Positions 54,301 to 62,800 of a stretch of DNA of 64,000 nucleotides are shown here, one piece after another. Positions within the stretch are counted from its first letter, which is position 1; the number at the start of each line of letters is the position of its first letter. The notes beneath the pieces were generated by a model. That model had not been told where the DNA came from. It worked only from the letters and a program-made list of their open reading frames with translations, and did no database searches. The stretch comes from Tepidisphaeraceae bacterium (lineage in GTDB: Bacteria; Planctomycetota; Phycisphaerae; Tepidisphaerales; Tepidisphaeraceae): NCBI GenBank assembly GCA_035998445.1, contig DASYHQ010000013.1, positions 62,001 to 126,000 of the forward strand, given 5' to 3'. The position numbers were made by a program, and so were the translations under genes.

Positions 54301-55745
54301 TGGACAAGACGATCCGCGTTACCAACTACGTTGGCTTCCCCTGGCACGGCTGGCGCTGGGGCGGGTATGGCGGCGTGACGTCGGTTGCGATCGAGAAGCC
54401 GCACCAGTCGGGTTGGACGCCGCTCATCGAATGCGGGTTCGACCTGATGTACTCCCCATTATTGACGATGCAGCACGGCCGCGGCCGCGTGACGATCTGC
54501 ACGCTGGATCTGGAAGACCACGCCGCGTCCGATCCCGCAGCGGCGCTGCTGGCGCAGCGCATCGTTAGCCACAGTCTGAGTCACGTGCCAGCAGAAGAGA
54601 CGGCCGCATCGTACATCGGCGGTGAAACGTTGCACGACCGTCTGACGGAACTGGGCGTCGTGTTTGAACGCGTTTCCGGTACACCCCAGCAGCCCGGCCT
54701 GCTGCTGGTTGACCCCGCGTCGACTATCGCCCCCGACGCCCTTCGGCAATATGCCGAGCGGGGCGGGCGCGTGCTGGTGCTGGCATCGGCCGACGGCAAG
54801 TCTAGCCTGGCGACGTATGCGAACGATAAGAAGTTCGCAGGATCATTAGAAGTGCCGCAGTGGCCAGAGACGGTTGGCCTGAGCGGTTCCGATCTGCGCA
54901 CCCGTGTCGATGTGCCAGCCTGGAAAATTGCCGATCGCGCCGAGGTGGCTGCCAACGGGTTGCTGGCGCGCGAAACGGTCGGCACCGGCGTTATGGTCTC
55001 GTCTCAGGTCAACCCGTGGGCGTTGGACACCCAGAAGGAACCGTACCTGCGATATACCCGCTGGCGGCATACGCGGGCGCTGTCGCAACTGATCGCGAAT
55101 ATGGGCGGCCAGTTCCGCACGAACGCGCAGTTCTTCGCCGAACCGTCCGACGTGCCTGATGCTCTTGAACTGGCGGGATCTTGGCAGGCCAAACGCACGC
55201 TTGTCCTCGAGGCGGCCGCGTCGTTCGAAGCGGCGCACGCCGATCCTGGTCTCTCGCCAGAGGCGCAGTCGATCGTCTCCTCCACAAGCGCAGCGACCGA
55301 GGCCGGGTGGCAGGAACTAGCGTTGCCCGGCTTCTGGGACAACTGGGGCGACGGCTGGAACAAGACCGACGGCGAAGCCGTCTTCCGTCGAACGTTCGAC
55401 GTGCCCGCCGCGTGGGCGGGGATAGACCTAGAGCTCGACCTGGGTCCGATCGACGACTTCGACGACACCTATGTGAACGGCACACTCGTCGGCCGGACCG
55501 ATATCGCGACGCCGCGCTTCTACGAGCACGCGCGCCTCTATAACGTCCCCTCCGAGCTGACCCGTCCCGGGATGAACACGATCACGATCCGCACGTTCGA
55601 CCGCTACGGCGGCGTCGGCTTCGGCGCCAAGCCGCAGCAGTTCAAGCTGTCGCCGAAACGGGAACCGACGCGCGGCTGGTACCATCCCGACTTCCGAACC
55701 GACTTCGCCTACGGCGACGACCCGTACCGCTACTGCCGCTGGTAA
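51393..55745 (+). CDS. Giant secreted GH2-like protein lacking the usual acid/base glutamate
   Basis: A 1450-aa paralogue of the protein at 26551. It has a signal peptide (residues 1 to about 23), a GH2 sugar-binding domain (LRVPGSWKPAGG, DRVSTDADVFVNGQR), an Ig-like domain, a TIM barrel, a glutamine-amidotransferase-like region (about 845-1040) and a C-terminal galactose-binding domain (DDTYVNGTLVGRT). It lacks the N-terminal CBM of its paralogue. The nucleophile E554 (MAVEFGAP) is kept, but the NE site reads MWSFTPNSFG with S456. TAGGG lies upstream of the ATG. In 55746-56061 downstream two short opposing frames show no recognisable family. Confidence 0.85.
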   Translation: MILKVLSTCIAVSLATASLTLAEPAASLVGDQLDWDRAPIEVLSPVRDQIVLNGVWQFQPAVGAAERGAVPTAWGQLRVPGSWKPAGGLPKVESPGGGETWDNLDLLKLAKGWYRREIDIPATWDGRAIELLLDRVSTDADVFVNGQRCGQINWPRGSVRIDNAVKAGERATIEVLVAAASTVKEVEVFMGFGQSHMAKSQLATCGLTGDVLLVSRPAGAHIADVGIRTSTRQQRIDLDVDIADVQADGPVTVTVDMLNGRGEVEKQFTQTVDAKAGANSTITIGWPWADPRLWDVGKPELYTAMVKVNGTGLNDQRPQRFGFREFWIDGRKFMLNGSEIRLRPINALAPDWTGIGDSREVISQVLRSYRDAGFNFVEIWPVDIAARGSRDVCQTWCELADEIGITIGSIALPMNPLFSQWGEPGVKDDYIARMAASMRRVRNSPSHVMWSFTPNSFGHAQDQNPVLMGKSLAQPIWHSDYFDAGWHRRMALGKEGVEIVKSLDPTRPVLVHQGGPVGDVYALNNYLCWVPLQERMEWLTEWSQNGDMPYMAVEFGAPLHTSYMRGRWGGGWGRGEGASHSEPLVSEFAAAYLGPQAYALETQSYRDSIRSKFAPADAKEEKDSSQMYRSFWGDPNINHGPVTNRIQSLFIKETWRSWRALGVTGGLVPWDDAHGFDHSGDAGQRLVEVAPPAPGQRGSWPQAVKARFLNPYQPAGAKVLSSGEALLNNNRDTLAYIAGKPERVTSQDHHFTAGGSFTKQIVLMNDRRDPIEAAWSVVVTLGDDEVLRRTETASLGVAETRMVPIEIKAPMVTAATDGAIVLTAEVGGTRHEDRFAFRVYPTPAPARQRVAVIDPQGKSAAMLKQLGFDVQHVDTPGDATTLIIGSHATKDDPKVVSKLQGWVEQGGALLLMSQHPDFFTDVMGLRVHPLIERRAFPVTTDHPITRGLDADDLRDWVGESRVVDPYPNYLDKTIRVTNYVGFPWHGWRWGGYGGVTSVAIEKPHQSGWTPLIECGFDLMYSPLLTMQHGRGRVTICTLDLEDHAASDPAAALLAQRIVSHSLSHVPAEETAASYIGGETLHDRLTELGVVFERVSGTPQQPGLLLVDPASTIAPDALRQYAERGGRVLVLASADGKSSLATYANDKKFAGSLEVPQWPETVGLSGSDLRTRVDVPAWKIADRAEVAANGLLARETVGTGVMVSSQVNPWALDTQKEPYLRYTRWRHTRALSQLIANMGGQFRTNAQFFAEPSDVPDALELAGSWQAKRTLVLEAAASFEAAHADPGLSPEAQSIVSSTSAATEAGWQELALPGFWDNWGDGWNKTDGEAVFRRTFDVPAAWAGIDLELDLGPIDDFDDTYVNGTLVGRTDIATPRFYEHARLYNVPSELTRPGMNTITIRTFDRYGGVGFGAKPQQFKLSPKREPTRGWYHPDFRTDFAYGDDPYRYCRW

Positions 55746-56061
55746 CTCGACCGCTCAGGAACGACCTTCATGCATGCTCGTCAGATGACCTCCGCCTTTG
55801 CCGCCAGCGGGTTCGGCAAGAAGCTTCTCGCGTACCTGAGCGGCCAGCCCGTGCAGGCTACCGGCCCACTCGTAGGTAGTGTCGCCGGCGCGCGAATCGG
55901 CTGTTGTGTTCATCGACGTTTGACGACGGGCGCGCGAGTTGGTCTGCGTTTCCCGTCGTTGCCCGGTTGACGCCCGAGCGGCGCAACCTGACTTATCTGT
56001 TGACCGCTGCACGCTGAGCGCGATGCGGCCCTAGCGTATCTACCGAGGAGGATTTGCACCC

Positions 56062-57846
56062 ATGACCGTTCACCGCCGCCATACAACGTTTGCCACGATC
56101 GCCTTTCTTTGTTGTGCTGCCTCTGCCACCTGGGCCGAGACGTACCACGTCTCGCCGTCCCCGCTGGAGGACGTCGACGCGGCGGTGCAGTTCCGCAAGA
56201 TCGGCGAGGCCGCCCACAAGGTGCAGCCGGGGGACACCGTCCGCATCCATACCGGCACCTATCGCGAACAGGTCTACGTGCCCACGAGCGGGACGGCCGA
56301 GCAACCCATCGTGTTCGAGGCCGCGCCGGCGGCGCACGTGGTGGTTACCGGGGCCGACCGTCTTCTCGACTGGCGGCTGGAGGGGACGAATGAGGAACGC
56401 ATCTTCTCGGCGCCGTTCCCCTACGACATCAAGACGTGGGGCGGCGACAAGCACTATCCCAAGGACGACTGGCATGCGCTGCTCGGCCGAATGGAACAGG
56501 TGTTCGTCGACCATTACCCGATGCGCCAGGTCCTGAAGCGCGCGCAACTGTCCCGCGGCACGTTCTGGATCGACGAGGAGGCCAAGCGGCTCTGGGTGTG
56601 GGCGTCGAACAACGCCAAGCTTGGGTCTTCGGTCGAAGGGGACCCCCCGGTCGAGGCTTCGGTGCGGCCGCTGCTCTGGCAGCAGGAGGGCGCCCACGTC
56701 ACGATTCGCGGCCTTCACTTCCGCCGGGCGGGCAACCAGGCGCAGGGCGGCGCGGTTAACTTCAAGGGGAACGACCTGCTGATCGAGGACTGCACGTTCA
56801 CAGAGAACAACACGAACGGCGCGAGCTTCACGGGAGAGCGCATCCGCGTGAACCGCTGCACGTTCGAGCGCAACGGCCAGCAGGGGTGGAGCGCCTACCG
56901 TTCGCACGGCCTGACGATGGTCGACTCGGTCACGCGCGACAACAACACGAATAACTTCAATCGCAGCTGGGAAGCAGGCGGCAACAAAATCGTGATGGCG
57001 CGCGACGTCGTCATTGAACGCTGCACGTTCAGCGGTAATCGCGGCGTAGGGCTCTGGTTCGACGTGGGCAATGAGAACGCCATCGTGCGCAACTGCCTGA
57101 TCGAGAACAACGAGAACGTCGGCCTGTTCTACGAGATCTCGTTCGGCATGCACGCGCACGACAACGTGATCGTCGGCAACGGATTCGAATCGTACGGCGG
57201 CGCGTGGGGCGCGTCGGGTGGCCTCTCGATCGCCTCGTCGCCGGGGTGCGTGATCGAGCGCAACCTGATCGTGGGCAACAAGGAAGGCTTCCAGCTGCGC
57301 GAGCACCTGCGAACCACTCCGAAGATCGGCGACCCCAGCGGGACGGCGGAGCACCCGGTGTGGAACCGCGACGCGATCGTCCGCAACAACACGATCGCCC
57401 TCAACCGCGACGGGCAAATCTGGGCTTGGTTCGAGACGGGCGACTTGCGCTACTGGCCCGCTGCGATCCAAGGCGAGATGCAGGAATCGCTGGCCAAGGG
57501 GATGGTCGACAACGCCGAGGCGTACAAGGCCAAGCATCGCGGCGGGGTGCCGGACGACCTGTCGCTCGAGACACTCAACCTGAAGTTCGAGAACAACCTG
57601 CTCTGGCCGTCGGGTAAGGGGACGCTTTGGAACTGGGGCCTGCCTTGGGCCAAGCATCGCCGGTACGCCGATCTGGAGGCGGTGCGCCACGAACTGTCTC
57701 TTGACTCCGGCAGCACCATGGCCGCCTTCGAGTTCGCCAACTTCCCCCAGCGCGACTTCCGCGTGCCGGCCGACAGCCCGGCGTTGCAGATGGGCGCTTA
57801 CCCGAAGGGCGAGGTGCCCGGGGTTCGCCTGGGCAAACTGGAGTAA
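56062..57846 (+). CDS. Secreted right-handed beta-helix protein
   Basis: A 594-aa protein: signal peptide (cut near residue 25, SATWA|ET), then a right-handed beta-helix (VQPGDTVRIHTGTYREQVYV; NNTNGASFTGERIRVNRCTF; NCLIENNENVGLFYE) ending ADSPALQMGAYPKGEVPG. Such DUF1565/pectate-lyase-like helices act on, or bind, acidic polysaccharides; no catalytic residues can be named. It carries no sorting tail. A strong GAGGAGG ribosome site precedes the ATG. The nucleoside-hydrolase-like gene follows after 62 nt on the same strand. Confidence 0.85.
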   Translation: MTVHRRHTTFATIAFLCCAASATWAETYHVSPSPLEDVDAAVQFRKIGEAAHKVQPGDTVRIHTGTYREQVYVPTSGTAEQPIVFEAAPAAHVVVTGADRLLDWRLEGTNEERIFSAPFPYDIKTWGGDKHYPKDDWHALLGRMEQVFVDHYPMRQVLKRAQLSRGTFWIDEEAKRLWVWASNNAKLGSSVEGDPPVEASVRPLLWQQEGAHVTIRGLHFRRAGNQAQGGAVNFKGNDLLIEDCTFTENNTNGASFTGERIRVNRCTFERNGQQGWSAYRSHGLTMVDSVTRDNNTNNFNRSWEAGGNKIVMARDVVIERCTFSGNRGVGLWFDVGNENAIVRNCLIENNENVGLFYEISFGMHAHDNVIVGNGFESYGGAWGASGGLSIASSPGCVIERNLIVGNKEGFQLREHLRTTPKIGDPSGTAEHPVWNRDAIVRNNTIALNRDGQIWAWFETGDLRYWPAAIQGEMQESLAKGMVDNAEAYKAKHRGGVPDDLSLETLNLKFENNLLWPSGKGTLWNWGLPWAKHRRYADLEAVRHELSLDSGSTMAAFEFANFPQRDFRVPADSPALQMGAYPKGEVPGVRLGKLE

Positions 57847-57908
57847 CGCAGTCGCAGACTGCCGCCCGCGGTACCGCACGCGCGGAAGATCTATCAACGG
57901 AAAACACC

Positions 57909-59480
57909 ATGCAAAATATCGCACGACTTCGTCCCACGCGTCGCCTGACCCTCGCCGCCACGCTGATGACCGCCACGCTGCTGGCGGCTAACGTCGATGG
58001 GCAGACGAAGGTCATTTACGACACCGACTTTTCGACCGACGTTGACGATGCCGGCACGCTCGCCATGTTGCACGCGATGGCGGACAACGGGCAGGCCGAC
58101 ATCCTCGGCGTCATGCATAACAGCACCTACGTGCACAGCGTGGCGGCGATCGACGTCATCAACACGTACTACGGCCGCCCGAACGTGCCGATCGGCGCGT
58201 TGAAGGCGTTCGAGTTCGACAAGGACGCGACGCGCGCGTTCGTGCCACTGATCGCCGGCAAGTACGCGCACGACCAGACGCGGGCGACCGCGCCCGACGC
58301 GACGTCGCTGTACCGGCAGTTGCTCGCATCGCAGCCGGACAACAGCGTCGTGATCGTCAGCGTCGGCTTCATGACCAACCTGCAGGGGTTGATGAAGTCG
58401 ACGGCCGACGCCCACAGCGACCTGGGCGGCGCTGATCTCATCCAGCGGAAGGTGAAGGAGGTCGTCATCGGCAGTGGACGGTTCCCGAGGTCCACCGAGC
58501 CGGGCTGGAACTACAGCCACGCCGGCGCGACGCCGTATACACAGGACGTAATCAACAACTGGCCCGGTCAGATGACGTTCGTCGGGAACGAAATTGCCAA
58601 GGACATCCAGACCGGTAGCGCGCTAAAGGATTCCGATCCTGCCAACCCGGTGGCCGAGTCGTACTACAGTTTCTTCAACAACAACTGGGGCAGCCGATTC
58701 AGTGCCGATCAAGGCGTGCTGCTGTACGGCGTGGGTGGAACGGCCGACCTGTTTGGCTATGTCGAGGGTGGGTACAACCACGTTTACAACAATGGCAATA
58801 ACGAGTGGCTGACCACGCAGAACAAGCCGAACCACCGTTATCTCACGAAGACCGCCGTCGCGACCGATTCGCATCTGCACGGCATCATTGAGGAGCTGAT
58901 GGTCCAACCGTCGGTCAATGCGCCGCCGCCGCCCGTTACGCCGCCTGAGCCGAATCCGAACACGATTCGGATCAACTTTCAGGCAGCGTCATCCGAGACG
59001 CCCGCTAGCTACCTCGCTGATGCGGGGAATGTTTTCGGCGACCGTGGGAACGGCAAGTCGTACGGGTGGAACGCCGACAACGTCGCGAACGGGCGCGAGC
59101 GCAACGCCCACGGCGATCAGCGGTACGACACGTTCAACCACATGATGAAGGAAAACGGCGGCACCGTCTGGGAGATCGCGCTCCCCGACGGCCAGTACGA
59201 GATCACCCTCGTGGCCGGCGATCCCTCTTTCTACGCCGATTCCTATCATAGCATCTTCATCGAGGACCAACTCCTGTTGCAGGGCCAGCCCACGAGCGAC
59301 AGCCGCTTCATCACCCTTAGTGGCACCGTGCTCGTACAGGATGGCTACCTGTCGCTGACCAACGGGCCCGCAGCGATCAACAACAAGATCAGTTACATCG
59401 ACATCACCCCGGTCCCTGAACCCACGGCCTCACTCGTGTCGCTGATTGGGGTATTTACTCTGCTAAGGCGGGCACGCTGA
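57909..59480 (+). CDS. Secreted nucleoside-hydrolase-like protein with malectin-like domain and PEP-CTERM tail
   Basis: The 523-aa protein has a signal peptide (cut near residue 31, NVDGQ), a nucleoside hydrolase (IUNH) fold with the calcium loop YDTDFSTDVDDAG (D38, D40, D44, D46, D47), a proline linker near residue 340 (NAPPPPVTPPEPNPN), a malectin/galactose-binding-like domain (IRINFQAASSETPASYLAD, FIEDQLLLQG) and a PEP-CTERM tail (VPEPTASLVSLIGVFTLL). IUNH proteins hydrolyse N-glycosidic bonds of ribosides; surface attachment and a sugar-binding module make a nucleotide role doubtful and a glycan role possible. Confidence 0.85.
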   Translation: MQNIARLRPTRRLTLAATLMTATLLAANVDGQTKVIYDTDFSTDVDDAGTLAMLHAMADNGQADILGVMHNSTYVHSVAAIDVINTYYGRPNVPIGALKAFEFDKDATRAFVPLIAGKYAHDQTRATAPDATSLYRQLLASQPDNSVVIVSVGFMTNLQGLMKSTADAHSDLGGADLIQRKVKEVVIGSGRFPRSTEPGWNYSHAGATPYTQDVINNWPGQMTFVGNEIAKDIQTGSALKDSDPANPVAESYYSFFNNNWGSRFSADQGVLLYGVGGTADLFGYVEGGYNHVYNNGNNEWLTTQNKPNHRYLTKTAVATDSHLHGIIEELMVQPSVNAPPPPVTPPEPNPNTIRINFQAASSETPASYLADAGNVFGDRGNGKSYGWNADNVANGRERNAHGDQRYDTFNHMMKENGGTVWEIALPDGQYEITLVAGDPSFYADSYHSIFIEDQLLLQGQPTSDSRFITLSGTVLVQDGYLSLTNGPAAINNKISYIDITPVPEPTASLVSLIGVFTLLRRAR

Positions 59481-59820
59481 AGGAGTGCCATACGTAGATA
59501 GGGCATTTTGAGATTGCCCGCTCGACCGTGTCCTTCTAGCGGGGATAGACGCGCTTCAGAACGTCCGCACTGCGGGGAGTGCAACTAGAAGTTTGCTTAT
59601 CGGGTATGTACTGGCGTCGAGAGCCACATCGATGCGCCTGCCGTTGTCCGGGGGACGGACGAGTGGAACGTCACGGTCATCGCGTTTCACCTGCCTCCCG
59701 AGCGCGGCGGCATCGGCGACCGTGATCGCGCGGGTGTTCGCCTTCCTCGGTGACCCCACGCGCCTGCGGCTCGTGAGAACGCAACAGAGCGGCGCGCGGC
59801 CGGCTGAATTCCCGATCGAC

Positions 59821-62800
59821 CTACTTCTCGCTGATGCGCACCACCGCCAGCAGTCCGCGCGGCAGGGTGATGTCGGCGACGCCGTCGCGCACGTCGAGGG
59901 CGCGGCCGCTGATCAGGTCGACGCATTTAGCGTTTGCGGGAAGACCGCCGATCGTAACGGTGGCGTCGCCGGCTCTACTAATGTCGTCGAGGGATGCCTG
60001 CGCCACCTCGCGACCATCCACGTAGGCCATGGGGTGCAGCACCACGAACGTGGCGCCGTCGTCGCCGCGCATCATGCCTGACAGGACGCGGTCGCCCGCC
60101 ACTTTGTACGGCGCGATGCCTGCATGCTGCGCGACGAGCCCGCCGATCCATGCCGCCGAGGCGCGCCGGTCCAGTTGACCCGCGACCACAATGACGCGGC
60201 CGCGGCCGAGCGGGCGCTCGACAACCACCGGGTCTCCAGACGCATTCCTGATGATCACTTTCGCGTCGGACGGCAGCGGCCGTAGCGTGCTGACCGACTC
60301 GAGCTTGAGGCTGACGCCGCCACCCACATCGATAGTTGCGGCGCGCGCGTCGATTGCAGGGTCGACCTCGAACCCGAACCGCGCCAGCAGGTGGTCGGTC
60401 CGTTTGGCGGTCGTGGGCTGATGCATGCCCGCAGTCACATCGCAGACAAAAACGCCACCGCCACGAACGTACGCCTCGATCGTGTCGGCCGACGCGGGCG
60501 TCAACACGCGGCTTCCGCCATCGACGATGAGCGGGTACTTGGACAGGACCTCGAGCGGGCTCACATCATCCACCCAGGCGCATGGCGTGGCGAGCACAGT
60601 CTGAGACGCGTCGTTCAAGTCGCGCACGCCGTCGTACAACAGGCAGCGCATCGAGCGAGACTGGAGCAGTTCGGTGGTCGATGAGTAATATCCCGCCCAC
60701 GTGACCGCGGGGCGCAGCGTTGCCAGCGTGCCCGCATGCTGCGACATCGCCTTGCAGAGCGCGCCAACGGCGTTGTATTCCGGCATGCCGATGTGCGGCT
60801 TCTTCGCCCACACTAGTCCCCATTGAAGGTTGTGCCCACCGTACCCACCAGCCAACAGCGAATAGAAGGAAAGGCGCGCGATGGTACCGACGTTGGCCTG
60901 CACCTGCCCGGGCTCGACCATCACGTTCACGCCGTGCCCGCGCATGATGCTGGCCTGCACGAACGACGATCGATTCTCACCACCGCCGTTGCTGTAGATG
61001 TAGCGGTTGCGTTTGAACACCGGCCCGAGCAAACCGGGCGGGCCGAAGCCCTCCTTGGCGTACATATAGACAGGGCGGTCCGGGTCGATTGCGCGCGTGA
61101 GGCGCTGGAGGGCATCGAGGTAATCGGGCACGAACCCGAGCTTGAAGTTGTGGAAGTCGTACCACGCGACCGACGTCTCCCACGCGAGCGAGAAGTCCGG
61201 GATCGGCGGGCGAACCACGTCGAACGATGCGAAGGTGGCGCTCCACGCCGCATTGAGCTTGCCGATCGATTCGTAGCGCGTGCGCAGGTACGCGCGGAAC
61301 GCCTTCACGGCATGCTCGCTGTAGTCGGCGATCTTCGGTGGGGTGTCGGTGATGAAGCCCTCGCTCGGCCCGGCCTGCAACGCGTACGACACGACGCGCG
61401 GGTCGCGTTGGTACCGCGTCACCACGGCCCGCCACAGCCGTTCCTGTGCCGCGCGAACGCGCGGGCCAAGCGGGCTGGCGTAGTGGTAGTCGTGGTGGAT
61501 CGTCTGCTGGTTCTGGCTCAGCAGTTCCTCGAACCATAGCCATTCGGGCAGGTTGTCGCCGCTGAAGTTCACGCCGATCGCCGCCTGCCGGCCGTCGGTG
61601 GCGAAGGCGAGGTAGCGGTCGATGGCGTCCCAGTTGTAGCACCCCTCGACCGGCTCCAACTCACGCCAGAAGATCAGGAACGATGGCACCGTCTCGTGCG
61701 CGTACGCCCACTCGACCAGGTTCGGCAATGTGGATTGCGGCAACCGCTGTGTGTGCTCGGGATCTTCGGTCACCTTGGTCTGACTGAGCACGAGCGGGCG
61801 CGTGGTGGGCTTGGGAAGGACGGACGTGGCGGGCATGGAAGGCGCCAGCGGCGCGTCGACGCCGTATACGTAATCGGTGCCGTCCAAGTGCGCGCCGTCG
61901 GTCGCGGTGAACCGTATGGTCAGCGTAAAGCCACCGCCGCGGGCGGTGGGCAGGTCCAGCGTGGCCGACGGCGCGGCTGCGGTGAGCGCCGCCGACCCGG
62001 CCGCCTGCTCGCGCCCCTCGACGTCCTTCACGCTCCACGTCAGTGTCACCGGGCCCGACCGACCTGTCAGTAGCGTAGCTGCGTCGACCGTAGATCGCAG
62101 CGGCTGACCTACCGAGGCCGCCGGGCCACCCAGCTTCAGGCCGGACAGCTTCCACGGGTACGCCGCGGCCCCATCTCGCGGCAGCGTTGCAGGGGCGCCA
62201 TCGTCGCGTAGGACCTGATAGTTGAAATCGGTATTGCCGACCACTGCCTCCGCGGTGTTGAAGGCGGTCAGTTCAAGCGTATAGCAACCCACCGGCAACC
62301 GGGGCAGGTCGATCGGGCGGTCCAACTCTTCCACCTGCGCGAGGCTGGTCGACCAGATCGGTTCGCCAGTGGTCGTCCGCAGCACGGCTCGCAGGCGGCT
62401 TACGGGTTTGGCGGGATCGTTGCCCAGCGCCAGTCGCCATGCTGACGGACGCAGGCGCGCTTCGGCCTCGAAGCCATAGTCGTAGAAGCGGTCGCTCGTC
62501 CAGAACGTGCTGTCGGTCTTGGGCGAGTTGTGGTTCTTCAACTTCCAGACGCGCGTCGCGTGCTCCGGGGCGGCCGTCGTGGTGACGATGAGCGGGCCGA
62601 TGCTGATCGTCGTTTCAGGCTTTCGGCGGACGATCTCAATCGACTCCAACACGACTTCAGCCCCGCTGGCTGGCACGGGCATGGCAAGGTGACCGCGGCG
62701 CAGGTGCCACGCGAGCACGCCGGCCTGATGGCTTACCCAGAAGAACTGGTTCGGCCCGCTCACCGTGCCCTCGGTGTAGCCGCTTTCGACGTAGCGTCGC

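Noticed and set aside
51327-54404. A 1025-codon minus-strand frame opposite the second giant GH2-like gene
   Set aside because: Arg/His/Pro-rich shadow with no recognisable domain.
55755-56012. Two short opposing frames after the second giant GH2-like gene, one with an AGGAA-like ribosome site
   Set aside because: Neither has a known family and the frames overlap each other; coding cannot be shown.
59593-59820. A + strand frame contains ARVFAFLGDPTRLRLV, resembling the start of ArsR-type regulators
   Set aside because: The match covers only one short helix, no start or ribosome site fits, and the frame then runs antisense into the GH42-like gene; it may be chance.
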